From assembly GCF_050916235.1 (NCBI RefSeq), contig NZ_CP104854.1, forward strand, positions 3,038,001-3,102,000: a DNA stretch of 64,000 nucleotides, written 5' to 3'. Of the stretch, positions 53,220 through 61,644 are shown piece after piece. Each line of letters begins with the position of its first letter. Position 1 is the first letter of the stretch. Under the pieces are notes generated by a model that saw nothing but the letters and a program-made list of their open reading frames with translations, searched no databases and had not been told where the DNA came from. Both the position numbers and the translations under genes were made by a program. This stretch comes from Maridesulfovibrio sp050916235 (GTDB taxonomy: Bacteria > Desulfobacterota > Desulfovibrionia > Desulfovibrionales > Desulfovibrionaceae).

Positions 53220-53702
53220 ATGTTTGGAGTCAGGTTTGTCCTGCTGTCGGTTCTGGGCCTTTTCCTTGCCGGGTGTGCGCATATGGATGTCTCTCATCTC
53301 AACAACCAGCCGTGGAAACTGGAAGTCAGTCGGACACTTGAGATGGAGTTTGTTGATTTTGATTATGAGATAATTCCGCGCAAAGACAGTTTCGGTGTGC
53401 GCGGAATGGCGTATGTCAAGAAAAGCAACGTGCCCATGTGGGCGGAATGGATCGGAGAACTCTGGATTCAAGGCTATCTGAGTGATAATGACGGGGTGGT
53501 TCTTGCCCAGGGGCTGCAGGTCTTTTCGCCCGGAAAGCTGGAGGCAGGAAAGGGAATTCCCTTTGATTTCGAACTGAAACCGGCGTCGCTGGATGCCGGG
53601 CCGCTGTTTATCTCTTTCGGCTACCGCATGGCCCTCTCCAAGACAAAGGACGATAACAACGGTCCGCCTTTCATGGCTATTGAAGGGGCGGTCAGCCACT
53701 AG
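53220..53702 (+). CDS. Lipoprotein, unknown function
   Basis: A 160-aa product with a lipoprotein signal (MFGVRFVLLSVLGLFLAGC, lipidated Cys 19). The mature domain of about 140 residues looks beta-rich, with WKLEVSRTLEMEF, WIGELWIQGYLSDN and ISFGYRMALSK. I do not recognise a named family. It probably sits in the outer or inner membrane facing the periplasm. It may be co-transcribed with the thiamine-binding gene. Confidence 0.72.
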   Translation: MFGVRFVLLSVLGLFLAGCAHMDVSHLNNQPWKLEVSRTLEMEFVDFDYEIIPRKDSFGVRGMAYVKKSNVPMWAEWIGELWIQGYLSDNDGVVLAQGLQVFSPGKLEAGKGIPFDFELKPASLDAGPLFISFGYRMALSKTKDDNNGPPFMAIEGAVSH

Positions 53703-53754
53703 CCCTGCGAAAAGTAATTATCGTGCGGCGTTTTTTAAACAATAGCCTGAAACT

Positions 53755-53866
53755 TACAGGGATTCCAAAGGGTCGCGGACCCTTTGGCCGCCGGCGGCGA
53801 AATCGGATTGTCAAAAGCGCAAAGCGCATCAAATTCAGCCCCGCAGGGCCGTCGGAGGCATCTTTC
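53755..53866. repeat. Second repeat family, copy 2 (intact hairpin)
   Basis: GGGATTCCAAAGGGTCGCGG and CCCTTTGG form a hairpin (CCAAAGGGTC/GACCCTTTGG), followed by GCCGCCGGCGGC, AAAAGCGCAAAGCGCATCA and GGGCCGTCGGAGGCAT. The order matches 26264-26372. The ending CGGAGGCAT box is shared with the first repeat family. It lies between two converging genes. Confidence 0.65.
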
Positions 53867-53880
53867 GATAAAATTCCAAG

Positions 53881-54627
53881 TTACAGGGCTATAAGCTCCA
53901 GATTTCCCCATGCTCCGATTTTTGAGTCGTATTGAACGAATACACCGTCAAGCCCGTGCTTTTGCAGAGTACGGGCTTTTTCTATGACTTTCGGTACGTC
54001 CGCAGGGGATCTCAACAGGTTGGCAAGTGCCGTGGCCGCAGCATCGGCAAAGCGTCCGTCTTTTGCGCGCACCGTTACCAGATCACCGCTGCCAAGGCTC
54101 AGGGAGTGTCCTATGGTTCCTGAAGAGGAACATATGGAAAGCGGGAAAGCGTCAGCCTCAATGGCAAGTCCTATTCTGGCGCCAGAATCAGGTTCGGAAA
54201 GCAGGGCCACCTTGCGCGCTCTGGTGGAGTGCATGAAAATATCCCCGCCGTTTTCCACAATCACGTTGGGGGAATGGGGAAGCAGGGCCTCGGCTACAAA
54301 CTGGGCCACGGCCCCTGCTACAGCAGCCATCGGTCCTACATTGCATGACTTTGCCGCCTCGGCCATGGCGATGAGTACCGGATGCGATCCGTCAGGAACA
54401 TCAACAGGCACCAGACTCGGGCCGAAAGCAGGATTTAGCACCATGTGCGCTTTCAGAATTCCGCGAATTTCATGTACCGCATCAAGAGCCTCCGAGCTCA
54501 AATCCTTATCAGCTACAATGAGAAGGTCCGTCTGCTCGACGACAACCTGAAATGCTGCTTCTGAAGATGAATGTGTAATACTTTTACGGTAACTGCGGGC
54601 GTGGTCGGTGTGAATTTTTTTGCTCAC
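53881..54627 (-). CDS. UPF0280 (ApbE-superfamily) protein
   Basis: A 248-aa cytoplasmic protein with the UPF0280 pattern: SCNVGPMAAVAGAVAQFVAE, NVIVENGGDIFMH, ICSSSGTIGHSLSLGSGDLV and AAATALANLL. The fold is related to the FMN transferase ApbE, but no signal peptide is present and the activity is unknown. It ends just beyond a repeat. A single gene, separated by about 180 bases from the LUD gene upstream. Confidence 0.86.
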   Translation of the reverse strand: MSKKIHTDHARSYRKSITHSSSEAAFQVVVEQTDLLIVADKDLSSEALDAVHEIRGILKAHMVLNPAFGPSLVPVDVPDGSHPVLIAMAEAAKSCNVGPMAAVAGAVAQFVAEALLPHSPNVIVENGGDIFMHSTRARKVALLSEPDSGARIGLAIEADAFPLSICSSSGTIGHSLSLGSGDLVTVRAKDGRFADAAATALANLLRSPADVPKVIEKARTLQKHGLDGVFVQYDSKIGAWGNLELIAL

Positions 54628-54760
54628 GGCGTAGATGGGTAAGTGTTAGGCTCGATGTTGCTAAGTTTAAGTCTGTTTTAACGCTTATCGAAAAGTTTTG
54701 AATGTTATTTGTGTAAAAGAAGAGACTAGTCTAGATGTTATATGCCGTTATCGTGAAATG

Positions 54761-54789
54761 GGGCCGAAATCTTGGAAAACGGCCCCTTA
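54761..54789 (-). terminator. Hairpin after the LUD-domain gene
   Basis: GGGGCCG and CGGCCCC with a 13-base loop. The T-tract on the - strand side is weak, so termination strength is uncertain. Confidence 0.5.
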
Positions 54790-54805
54790 TTCAATTCAGC
54801 TTTGA

Positions 54806-55456
54806 TTAGAAGCCGAGATCCTCGTTGATGAAGATCACGTGGATGCGGCCCTGAGGGGATGATTTCTCGGTGATAGCCCAGACGTTGCAGATGCGGTCCT
54901 TGGAGTTGCAGTCCTGACACTTGCCGGTAACTGCACAGGGGGTTTTGCGTTTGAGGCGCATGGCATTGACCGGTGCAGCGTATTCCTTGATACGGCTTAC
55001 TGCGGCATCGAGGTCCACGCAGAGCTTGTTGCGGCCCACGAGTACAACTACGTTGCGGGGACCGAAGGCCATGGCGGCTACACGGTTGCCGGTTCCGTCG
55101 AGGTTGACCAGCTCGCCTTCTTCAGTGAATGCGTTGGCGCTGGTGATGAGCACGTCAGTCAGAAGGGACTGTCTGCGGCGTTCGATGCGTTCGTTGAGGG
55201 GAGGCTCGGTATCGTAGGTGTCGATTACCTGAACGTTGGAAAGTTTTTTGACCTGGTCGAAAAGGCCGGACTCGACCACAGTCATTGAGCCGCCGAAGCT
55301 GATGGACTTGGGCTTCAGTTGCGGAAGAATCTTGTCCATGACCATGGAGGCCGCAGCCTTCTGGTTTTTAGCAACATATGTAGTGTAGCCGTTGTCTTCA
55401 AAAACTTCGCGGATTTCACCCAGCTTGATGTCCCAGAAAGTCTCTACCGGTTTCAT
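54806..55456 (-). CDS. LUD-domain protein (lactate utilisation family)
   Basis: A 216-aa protein of the LUD (DUF162) family: SISFGGSMTVVESGLFDQVK, LITSANAFTEEGELVNLDGT, RVAAMAFGPRNVVVLVGRNK and a C-terminal cysteine group (CAVTGKCQDCNSKDRICNVW) that could bind an Fe-S cluster. Relatives include LutC/LldG, part of lactate dehydrogenase complexes. A stand-alone copy like this has no proven role. AAGGAG precedes the ATG. Confidence 0.9.
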   Translation of the reverse strand: MKPVETFWDIKLGEIREVFEDNGYTTYVAKNQKAAASMVMDKILPQLKPKSISFGGSMTVVESGLFDQVKKLSNVQVIDTYDTEPPLNERIERRRQSLLTDVLITSANAFTEEGELVNLDGTGNRVAAMAFGPRNVVVLVGRNKLCVDLDAAVSRIKEYAAPVNAMRLKRKTPCAVTGKCQDCNSKDRICNVWAITEKSSPQGRIHVIFINEDLGF

Positions 55457-55620
55457 TTCTATCTCCTTGTTGGCGGCTGTTTATAATGATTGCAGCCGAA
55501 ATTGTTGCTCACCGCCCCGAAAATGGTGTGAAAAAAGCGGTGAAAAAAAAATATTCGCGTGCTATGTATGTTTACACCCATTAAGTGTGGTTCCCATCAT
55601 AGTAAAGTATGATATACACT

Positions 55621-55762
55621 TTGACAGCGTGAGCGCATCAGGGTATGCGAACTTGTTTTCACTTCGTAGCAGCATAAATTATTCAGGGTGAGATTAAAAG
55701 CACTTAGCTGCGCAATCATACTGAAAACATTTCTTGACGATATCTGAAGTTGGGGATATATG
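55621..55762 (+). promoter_or_regulatory. rpmH promoter region
   Basis: Two housekeeping-type promoters can be read. The nearer is TTGACG (55734-55739), 17-base spacer, TATATG (55757-55762). The farther is TTGACA (55621-55626), 17 bases, TATGCG (55644-55649). The space 55457-55829 contains no gene. No DnaA box cluster is visible, so I do not propose an origin. Confidence 0.6.
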
Positions 55763-55829
55763 TTCCCGTTCCTCGTGGCCGGAATTTTTCTCCGGCTTAA
55801 TAACGTTATTAAATTTGGGAGAAATAAAA

Positions 55830-55964
55830 ATGAAAAGAACTTACCAGCCCAGTAAAATCAGAAGAAAAAGAACCCACGGTTTCCTCGTTCGTTCCCGCAC
55901 CAAAAACGGTCGTGCAGTAATTGCAAGACGCCGTGCAAAAGGACGTAAAAGATTAGCCGTTTAA
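55830..55964 (+). CDS. rpmH: 50S ribosomal protein L34
   Basis: A 44-aa, very basic ribosomal protein: MKRTYQPSKIRRKRTHGFLV, ending GRAVIARRRAKGRKRLAV. GGGAGAAA lies before ATG 55830. It heads the conserved rpmH-rnpA-yidD-yidC-jag-mnmE cluster. The 3' end appears to overlap the start of rnpA. Confidence 0.97.
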   Translation: MKRTYQPSKIRRKRTHGFLVRSRTKNGRAVIARRRAKGRKRLAV

Positions 55965-56332
55965 GTTGGACCAAGGAGCACAAGCTCCTCAGGAAGCCTG
56001 AATTTGACCTCTGCTATGAGCAGGGGAAAAAACTCTACACGAAGAATTTCATATTGTTCGTGCTGTGTCATGGTATCGGCCCCGGCGGGGTACGTTTGGG
56101 CCTTACCGTGAGCAGAAAAAAGGGACCTGCAGTTGTCAGGAACCGGATCAAAAGGGTGATGCGAGAGTTTTTCAGGCTCAATCAGGAAAATTTCAAAGTG
56201 CGTGCGGACGTGATATTCGTACCCAAGCGCAATTTGGACGGCAGGCAGATAACACTTGGCCTTGCCGAAAAAGAACTGCTTCCGCTCATCGACAGGATTA
56301 ACGTCCTTTCCTGTGAGCGAGAGTATCAATGA
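55952..56332 (+). CDS. rnpA: Ribonuclease P protein component, probable AUU start
   Basis: About 126 aa: the protein subunit of RNase P, which matures tRNA 5' ends. The family N-terminus (LSWTKEHKLLRKPEFDLCYE, then GKKLYTKNFILFV) is encoded from 55961 on, and the RNR signature is VVRNRIKRVMREFFR. In this frame the only ATG/GTG/TTG is a TTG at 56054, which would remove the conserved first domain, and a stop lies at 55946. The one codon able to start a full-length protein is ATT at 55952, inside rpmH, with AAGGAC about 9 bases upstream. The AUU start is inference. Confidence 0.85.
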   Translation: MSRLSWTKEHKLLRKPEFDLCYEQGKKLYTKNFILFVLCHGIGPGGVRLGLTVSRKKGPAVVRNRIKRVMREFFRLNQENFKVRADVIFVPKRNLDGRQITLGLAEKELLPLIDRINVLSCEREYQ

Positions 56333-56595
56333 GAAATCAGGGAATGCGGACTCTGTTTCTTTATCTCATACGTTTTTATCAGAAGTTTATATCCCCGCTT
56401 TTCCCGGGGTGCTGCCGCTTTCATCCTACCTGCTCACAATATGCCATAGAGGCTCTGTCCCTTCATGGAGTGCTGAAAGGGGGGATGCTTGCTTTTTGGC
56501 GTCTGATACGTTGCAATCCGCTATGCAAGGGCGGTTTCGATCCAGTTCCCGCCCCCCGGAAGAAAATACCACCGCGCAGTCCCGGCCTGATTTGA
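56329..56595 (+). CDS. yidD: Membrane protein insertion efficiency factor YidD
   Basis: An 88-aa protein with the family core LIRFYQKFISPLFPGCCRFH, PTCSQYAIEALSLHGVLKGG and RLIRCNPLCKGGFDPVP. It is a small amphipathic inner-membrane-associated protein that helps YidC. The ATG overlaps the rnpA stop (ATGA). Confidence 0.95.
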   Translation: MRNQGMRTLFLYLIRFYQKFISPLFPGCCRFHPTCSQYAIEALSLHGVLKGGMLAFWRLIRCNPLCKGGFDPVPAPRKKIPPRSPGLI

Positions 56596-56624
56596 TGGGA
56601 CAAATACAGTGAGAAAATAAAGAC

Positions 56625-58241
56625 ATGGACAACAAACGCGTTATTCTGGCAGTGGCCCTTTCTATGGCAGTTCTTCTCGGCTGGCAGTTTATTTTTCCGT
56701 CACAGCCGCAGACTCCTCCTGCCAAGCAGGAACAAACCGTAACCCAGAGCCAGACTGCCGGGTCCGACGCCTCCGGACCTGTCTCGGATCAGCTTCCCGA
56801 CCCTGCGTCCACCGCCTCCATTGTTTCCGCCAAGGGAACCAAGCTTACTATCGATACTCCCCTTTATTCCGCAGTGATCAACTCGCAGGGCGGACTTCTA
56901 GAAAATTTCAAGCTTAAGAAATTCAAGCAGACCATTGAAGCCGGTTCCCCCGATGTGGACATGGTTGGAACCAATGCGCTGAACAAGGCTCCCATGGGGC
57001 TGATCCTCAACGGAATTCCCACCTGGGCAAACGGCGTATGGGGTTATGAAGGCACAAGTCTCAATCTTTCCGACGACCAGATCGGTTCCCTGATTTTTCG
57101 CGGCGACGTCGAGGGCTTCAGAATCGAGCGCCGCCTTACTTTCCATGCCGATAACTACCTCATCGACGAGGACGTACGTGTTATCAACAAATCCAATCCC
57201 AGCGGTATGGGACGCCTTGCTTTCACGACCGCTACCAGAAGTCTTACCGCTGAAGACGACCGCTACAACCCCACAAGAATATCCTGGTACGGCTCTGATA
57301 AGCTGACTGAAGAAACAGATCGTGAAGACCTGCGCGAAACCGGTATGACCGCTTCCGGAAATATCGACTGGGCGGCAATTGATTCCAACTACTTCATTCT
57401 AGCTCTTGTTCCCGGTTCCGATGACATAACCGTGAAAGGCAAGCTGCAGGACGACATTTTCCGTGTTGCTGCTGAGCAGAATGTTTCATTCGACAAAGAT
57501 ATTGAACGCCAGCTTTCCTGTTCCTACTATTTCGGACCCATGGATGCCAAGCTGATGGAAAAGGTTCCCGGTAACCTTGGCAAGGCTGTTAACTTCGGCT
57601 GGTTCGACCTTATCGCCAAACCTTTGGTGATCGCCCTTGAGTGGTTCCACCAGTATACCCATAACTACGGTATCGCTATCATTCTGCTGACCGTTGTCAT
57701 CAAGCTGCTGTTCTGGCCTCTGTCCCAGAAGAGCTACAAGTCCATGGAGCAGATGAAACGTCTGCAGCCCATGATTGCCAAGCTGCGCGAAAAGCACGGT
57801 GACGACAGGGAAGCTCTCAATAAGGAAATGATGCAGCTCTATAAGACATATAATGTCAACCCGGCAGGCGGATGTCTGCCCATGGTGCTGCAGATTCCTG
57901 TATTTTTCGGACTGTACAAGGCCCTGATGGGAACGGTTGCTCTCAGGCATGCCGATTTCATTCACTACCTGCCTTTTACTGATATCGTATGGCTTGCCGA
58001 CCTTTCGGCCAAAGACCCGCTTTACATCACTCCGATCGTAATGGGTGCCACCATGTTCCTGCAGCAGAAAATGACCCCCTCCGCGGGTGATCCTACTCAG
58101 CAGAAGATCATGATGTTCCTGCCCCTTGTGTTCACTTTCATGTTCCTCAACTTCCCTGCCGGGCTTGTTGTGTACTGGATGGTGAACAACATTCTTTCAA
58201 TTGCCCAGCAGTGGATGATGACTCGCAAGGTAAATAACTAG
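56625..58241 (+). CDS. yidC: Membrane protein insertase YidC
   Basis: A 538-aa insertase. The first helix (MDNKRVILAVALSMAVLLGW) is followed by a Q/T/A-rich linker, the large periplasmic beta domain (about 75-330) and the conserved five-helix core (YGIAIILLTVVIKLLFWPLS, NPAGGCLPMVLQIPVFFGLY, FNFPAGLVVYWMVNN-like end). It inserts and folds inner-membrane proteins with or without SecYEG. It belongs to the rpmH cluster, with jag following after 52 bases. Confidence 0.97.
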   Translation: MDNKRVILAVALSMAVLLGWQFIFPSQPQTPPAKQEQTVTQSQTAGSDASGPVSDQLPDPASTASIVSAKGTKLTIDTPLYSAVINSQGGLLENFKLKKFKQTIEAGSPDVDMVGTNALNKAPMGLILNGIPTWANGVWGYEGTSLNLSDDQIGSLIFRGDVEGFRIERRLTFHADNYLIDEDVRVINKSNPSGMGRLAFTTATRSLTAEDDRYNPTRISWYGSDKLTEETDREDLRETGMTASGNIDWAAIDSNYFILALVPGSDDITVKGKLQDDIFRVAAEQNVSFDKDIERQLSCSYYFGPMDAKLMEKVPGNLGKAVNFGWFDLIAKPLVIALEWFHQYTHNYGIAIILLTVVIKLLFWPLSQKSYKSMEQMKRLQPMIAKLREKHGDDREALNKEMMQLYKTYNVNPAGGCLPMVLQIPVFFGLYKALMGTVALRHADFIHYLPFTDIVWLADLSAKDPLYITPIVMGATMFLQQKMTPSAGDPTQQKIMMFLPLVFTFMFLNFPAGLVVYWMVNNILSIAQQWMMTRKVNN

Positions 58242-58293
58242 GGCACAAAGCTGACCGGACTTATTGGAGTGAAGAACACAACCAGGAGATAGA

Positions 58294-59886
58294 ATGAGCG
58301 AATTCAAGGAGTTTCAGGGGAAGAATTTGGATGAGGCGATCAGCAATGCCTGTGATTACTTCAATCTTAATCGTGACAAACTTGAAATTGAAATATTGAG
58401 CGGAGGCTCCACCGGTGTTTTCGGGCTGGTGGGCAAAAAGAACGCAAAAGTAAAAGCCCGCCCCAGAGGCGGGGAAAAGAATACCCTGCTCAACGAAGAG
58501 CCCAGACAGGGCAGACCTCGTCAGCGCAGGAACGAAAGAGGGGATGAACGTCCTGTACGTACCCCCGAGCCGCAGGAAGCAGCTCCGGTGGAGGCCGAAG
58601 ATGTTGTTCCTGCCCTGCGTCCCGAGCCTGAAGTTCCTGCACTGAAGCCTGAGGCTGAAATTGCAGTGAAGGAAGAAGGCGAACTCGCTGTGAAGGAAGA
58701 GGGCGAAGTTGCCTGCAAGTCTGAAAGTCAGGTTGCAGTGCAGAAAGAAGCGCCTGTTTCTTCCGATGAAGATGATTACGAAGACGGAGACGATTACGAA
58801 GGCGACTTCGAAGACGATGATTCCTCCGACGACGAAGAATATACCGAGCGCCGCAGCATCATGGAAGGCGATCCGGAAGTGATTGCCGCTGCAGTGCGCG
58901 AAGCTCTTGAAATGATGATTGAGCCAATCATTCAGGCCAAGCCGGACCTCAAGATTGAAGTCGGCGAAGACCGGGTGAATGTTCTGGTTGATGATGAAGA
59001 AAATTCCGGGCTGATCATCGGTCGCGAAGGACAGACCCTTTCTTCTCTGCAGTACCTGTGCAACAGGATGGTATCCAAGAAACTGCAGACTTCCGTCAGG
59101 GTTCAGATCGATACCGGCGATTACCGTGAGCGTCAGGATGAGAAACTGCGTCAGCTGGCCTGGCATCTCGCCGACAAGGCCATGCATACCGGACGCGTAC
59201 AGTCCACCAAGCCGCTCAGCTCCTATCACCGCCGTGTAGTACACATGGCACTGCAGGAAGACAAGTACGTCAACACCCGCAGCAAGGGCGAAGGTCCCAT
59301 GAAGCGTGTTCTGATCCTTCCCCGCCGCAGTCGCGGAGGAGGAGGCGGAGGTCGCCGTAACGATGGTTACCAGAAGAATGACGGTTTCCAGAAGAACGAC
59401 GGCTATCAGAAGAATGACCGTTACACTCCGCGCAGCAATGACCGCAACGATCGTAATGACCGTAACGATCGCCCGCGTGGTCGCCGTGACCGTAATGATG
59501 GTTTTGAGCGTAACGATAATTACGGTGCACGTCGTGACCGCAACGATAACTTCGGTGCTCGTCGCGATCGCAATGACAACTACGGCGGACCTCGCAACGA
59601 TAACTTCGGTGGACGCCGCGATCGTAATGATAATTTCGGTGGTCGTCGCAATGACAATTACGGTGCACGCCGTGACCGTAACGACAATTTTACGCCCCGC
59701 CGCGATGACAATTTTGCTCCACGCCGGGATGAAAACTTCGGCAACCGTTCCTATGACGACAACTTCGGTAACCGCTATGACGGCAACTTCGGTAACCGCC
59801 AGGGTCGTCAGAACAATCGTCGCACCAACGACAATTATAAGGAAGGCGGTCCCGACGGTTTCAACAGCGAACGCTACAACCGCTAG
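58294..59886 (+). CDS. jag: Jag/KhpB-type RNA-binding protein with long low-complexity tail
   Basis: A 530-aa protein, about twice the usual length. Jag-N domain at 1-50 (GKNLDEAISNACDYF, GGSTGVFGLVGKKNAKV); acidic linker with VKEEGE repeats and a D/E-rich block to about 190; KH domain about 200-275 with IIGREGQTLSSLQYL; R3H domain about 275-345 with YHRRVVHMAL. Residues 350-530 are an Arg/Asn/Asp/Gly-rich tail of repeats such as RRDRNDNFG and QKNDGY. Jag binds RNA and acts with KhpA in other bacteria. The tail is probably disordered and may drive RNA-rich assemblies (inference). AGGAGAT precedes the ATG. Confidence 0.93.
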   Translation: MSEFKEFQGKNLDEAISNACDYFNLNRDKLEIEILSGGSTGVFGLVGKKNAKVKARPRGGEKNTLLNEEPRQGRPRQRRNERGDERPVRTPEPQEAAPVEAEDVVPALRPEPEVPALKPEAEIAVKEEGELAVKEEGEVACKSESQVAVQKEAPVSSDEDDYEDGDDYEGDFEDDDSSDDEEYTERRSIMEGDPEVIAAAVREALEMMIEPIIQAKPDLKIEVGEDRVNVLVDDEENSGLIIGREGQTLSSLQYLCNRMVSKKLQTSVRVQIDTGDYRERQDEKLRQLAWHLADKAMHTGRVQSTKPLSSYHRRVVHMALQEDKYVNTRSKGEGPMKRVLILPRRSRGGGGGGRRNDGYQKNDGFQKNDGYQKNDRYTPRSNDRNDRNDRNDRPRGRRDRNDGFERNDNYGARRDRNDNFGARRDRNDNYGGPRNDNFGGRRDRNDNFGGRRNDNYGARRDRNDNFTPRRDDNFAPRRDENFGNRSYDDNFGNRYDGNFGNRQGRQNNRRTNDNYKEGGPDGFNSERYNR

Positions 59887-59922
59887 CAGTTCTCGTTCAC
59901 GAGCGGTTGAATTACTGAATTG

Positions 59923-59957
59923 CACGAACCCCGTGGACTGTGTCTGCGGGGTTCGTT
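59923..59957 (+). terminator. Terminator between jag and mnmE
   Basis: ACGAACCCCG and CGGGGTTCGT with a 13-base loop, then TTATTG. It lies only about 20 bases before the mnmE ATG, so it may attenuate rather than end transcription. Confidence 0.75.
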
Positions 59958-59975
59958 TATTGTGAGGACATAAAG

Positions 59976-61361
59976 ATGTCATTGACTTCCACGGGAACCA
60001 TAGCTGCCATTGCCACTCCACCCGGTGACGGAGGGGTCGGAATTATCCGTATAAGCGGAGAAAGGGCGCTTGCCATTGCTACCGGAATTTTCAGGCCTGC
60101 CAAAGAGTCCTTTTCCGGGTTCAGGCCCTACACCATGCACTATGGCTGCATCGCGGACAGCAACGGGGTTGATATAGACGATGTGCTGACCGTATTCATG
60201 CCCGGACCGAATTCGTATACCGGTGAGGATACCGTGGAAATCAACTGTCACGGTGGTCGTGCCATCCTGCGCGCCGTGCTGGAGGAAATCCTTGCGCGTG
60301 GTGCACGTATTGCCAATCCCGGTGAATTCACCCTGCGTGCTTTTCTTAACGGACGAATGGACCTCACTCAGGCTGAAGCCGTGGCCGAAATGATTCATGC
60401 TCCATCAAAGGGTGCGGCGCAACTGGCGCGGGTCAAGCTTTCCGGTGTTCTCGGCGAACGTATTGAAGTACTCCGCCAACGGCTTGAGGAGTTGCGCGCC
60501 CAGCTTTGCGTTGCCGTGGATTTCCCGGAAGACGAATTGGAATGTCTTCCTCTTGATGAAATGCGGGCCGAAGTCTCAGATGCCGCTGCAAAAATATCCG
60601 CACTGCTGGCCGGTGTTGAGCGCACCAAGGCGTGGCGTGAAGGTGCCCTTGCCGTGCTTTCCGGAAAGGTTAATGCGGGTAAGTCCAGCCTGCTCAACGC
60701 ACTGCTTGGGCGTAACAGGGCGATTGTCACGGACATCCCCGGAACGACCCGCGATTTTATCGAGGAAACCCTGAACCTGGACGGACTTCAGGTGCGGCTG
60801 GTTGATACTGCCGGACTGCGCGAGACTGAGGATGCCGTGGAAAAGGCCGGTCTCGATATGGGGCGTGACCTTGCCTCCCAGGCAGATCTGGTGCTGCTTA
60901 TAATCGACGGGTCCCAGCCGTTTGCCCTAAGTGATATTGATCCGCAATTCTCTGCTGAAAGCGGAAAATGCCTTGCCGTGATCAACAAGAGTGACCTTGT
61001 TCAGTCTTCCCCGTCTCCTGCCCGCACAATGCTCGATGCCGGATTTGAGGTTCTTGAAATTTCAGCGAAAAAGGGACAAGGTATCGACGAACTTGCCGCA
61101 ACTATCCGTGAACGGATTCTCCGGGGGGCGGGTGAGCCGGATCCTGATGAGCTGGTGCCCAACTCCCGTCAGGCCGCGACTTTGAAACTGGCCCTGAGTG
61201 AGCTGGACGAACTGGTGCGTGATATAGATATGCAGATTCCGTACGACCTGCTTGGAGTGCGGCTTGAAGCTGCAACCAGTGCGCTATCCGAGATTACCGG
61301 GGAGATAACCCCGCAGGAAGTACTCAATTCAATCTTCGAAAAATTCTGTGTCGGGAAATAG
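59976..61361 (+). CDS. mnmE: tRNA modification GTPase MnmE
   Basis: A 461-aa GTPase that with MnmG modifies the wobble uridine of tRNAs. N-terminal THF-binding domain (TIAAIATPPGDGGVGIIRIS), helical domain with an inserted G domain: GKVNAGKSSLLNALLG (G1), DIPGTTRD (G2), DTAGLRETEDAVEKAG (G3), NKSD (G4). It ends with the family FCVGK containing the conserved Cys. ATG 59976 has GAGGAC upstream; the open frame to 59940 adds only an unrelated stretch. The next gene starts one base after the stop. Confidence 0.96.
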   Translation: MSLTSTGTIAAIATPPGDGGVGIIRISGERALAIATGIFRPAKESFSGFRPYTMHYGCIADSNGVDIDDVLTVFMPGPNSYTGEDTVEINCHGGRAILRAVLEEILARGARIANPGEFTLRAFLNGRMDLTQAEAVAEMIHAPSKGAAQLARVKLSGVLGERIEVLRQRLEELRAQLCVAVDFPEDELECLPLDEMRAEVSDAAAKISALLAGVERTKAWREGALAVLSGKVNAGKSSLLNALLGRNRAIVTDIPGTTRDFIEETLNLDGLQVRLVDTAGLRETEDAVEKAGLDMGRDLASQADLVLLIIDGSQPFALSDIDPQFSAESGKCLAVINKSDLVQSSPSPARTMLDAGFEVLEISAKKGQGIDELAATIRERILRGAGEPDPDELVPNSRQAATLKLALSELDELVRDIDMQIPYDLLGVRLEAATSALSEITGEITPQEVLNSIFEKFCVGK

Positions 61362-61362
61362 A

Positions 61363-61617
61363 ATGTACAGCAAAATAGTGGACCTCAAAGCCGTAACGTG
61401 CGGGCTTGTGCCCATCATCGTCAACCACCTTGATACCAGCTCCGATGAAGTTGTCGAGTTCCAGATTCATCTGGGTATCCGTGAAGAGATTCTCAGCGGG
61501 TTCGGGTCCGGTGGAAACTGGAAAATAGAAGTGCGGGATGATCTCGGGTGCGATCGGCTGCGCTTTACCCGCCGTAAGCCTGCTGATGAAGATCGTCTGA
61601 ATATTGTCGAATATTGA
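61363..61617 (+). CDS. 84-aa protein coupled to mnmE, unknown function
   Basis: A small acidic protein beginning MYSKIVDLKAVTCGLVPIIV, with HLGIREEILSGFGSGGNWKI and a charged end. No known domain is recognised. The ATG lies one base after the mnmE stop, so it is translated from the same message; an in-frame GTG at 61348 overlaps mnmE. A repeat and a terminator follow. Confidence 0.65.
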   Translation: MYSKIVDLKAVTCGLVPIIVNHLDTSSDEVVEFQIHLGIREEILSGFGSGGNWKIEVRDDLGCDRLRFTRRKPADEDRLNIVEY

Positions 61618-61644
61618 TATCAGGATGATCTTGTTGCGGGCGTT

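Noticed and set aside
55457..55829. Replication origin near rpmH
   Set aside because: No dnaA gene and no cluster of DnaA boxes (TTATCCACA) in the gap; only promoter-like sequences are visible.
58261..60021. 586-residue open frame on the - strand, antisense to jag, rich in Val/Ile/Thr repeats
   Set aside because: Its repeats mirror the DNA repeats of the jag tail on the opposite strand. The + strand frame has genuine Jag-N, KH and R3H domains.
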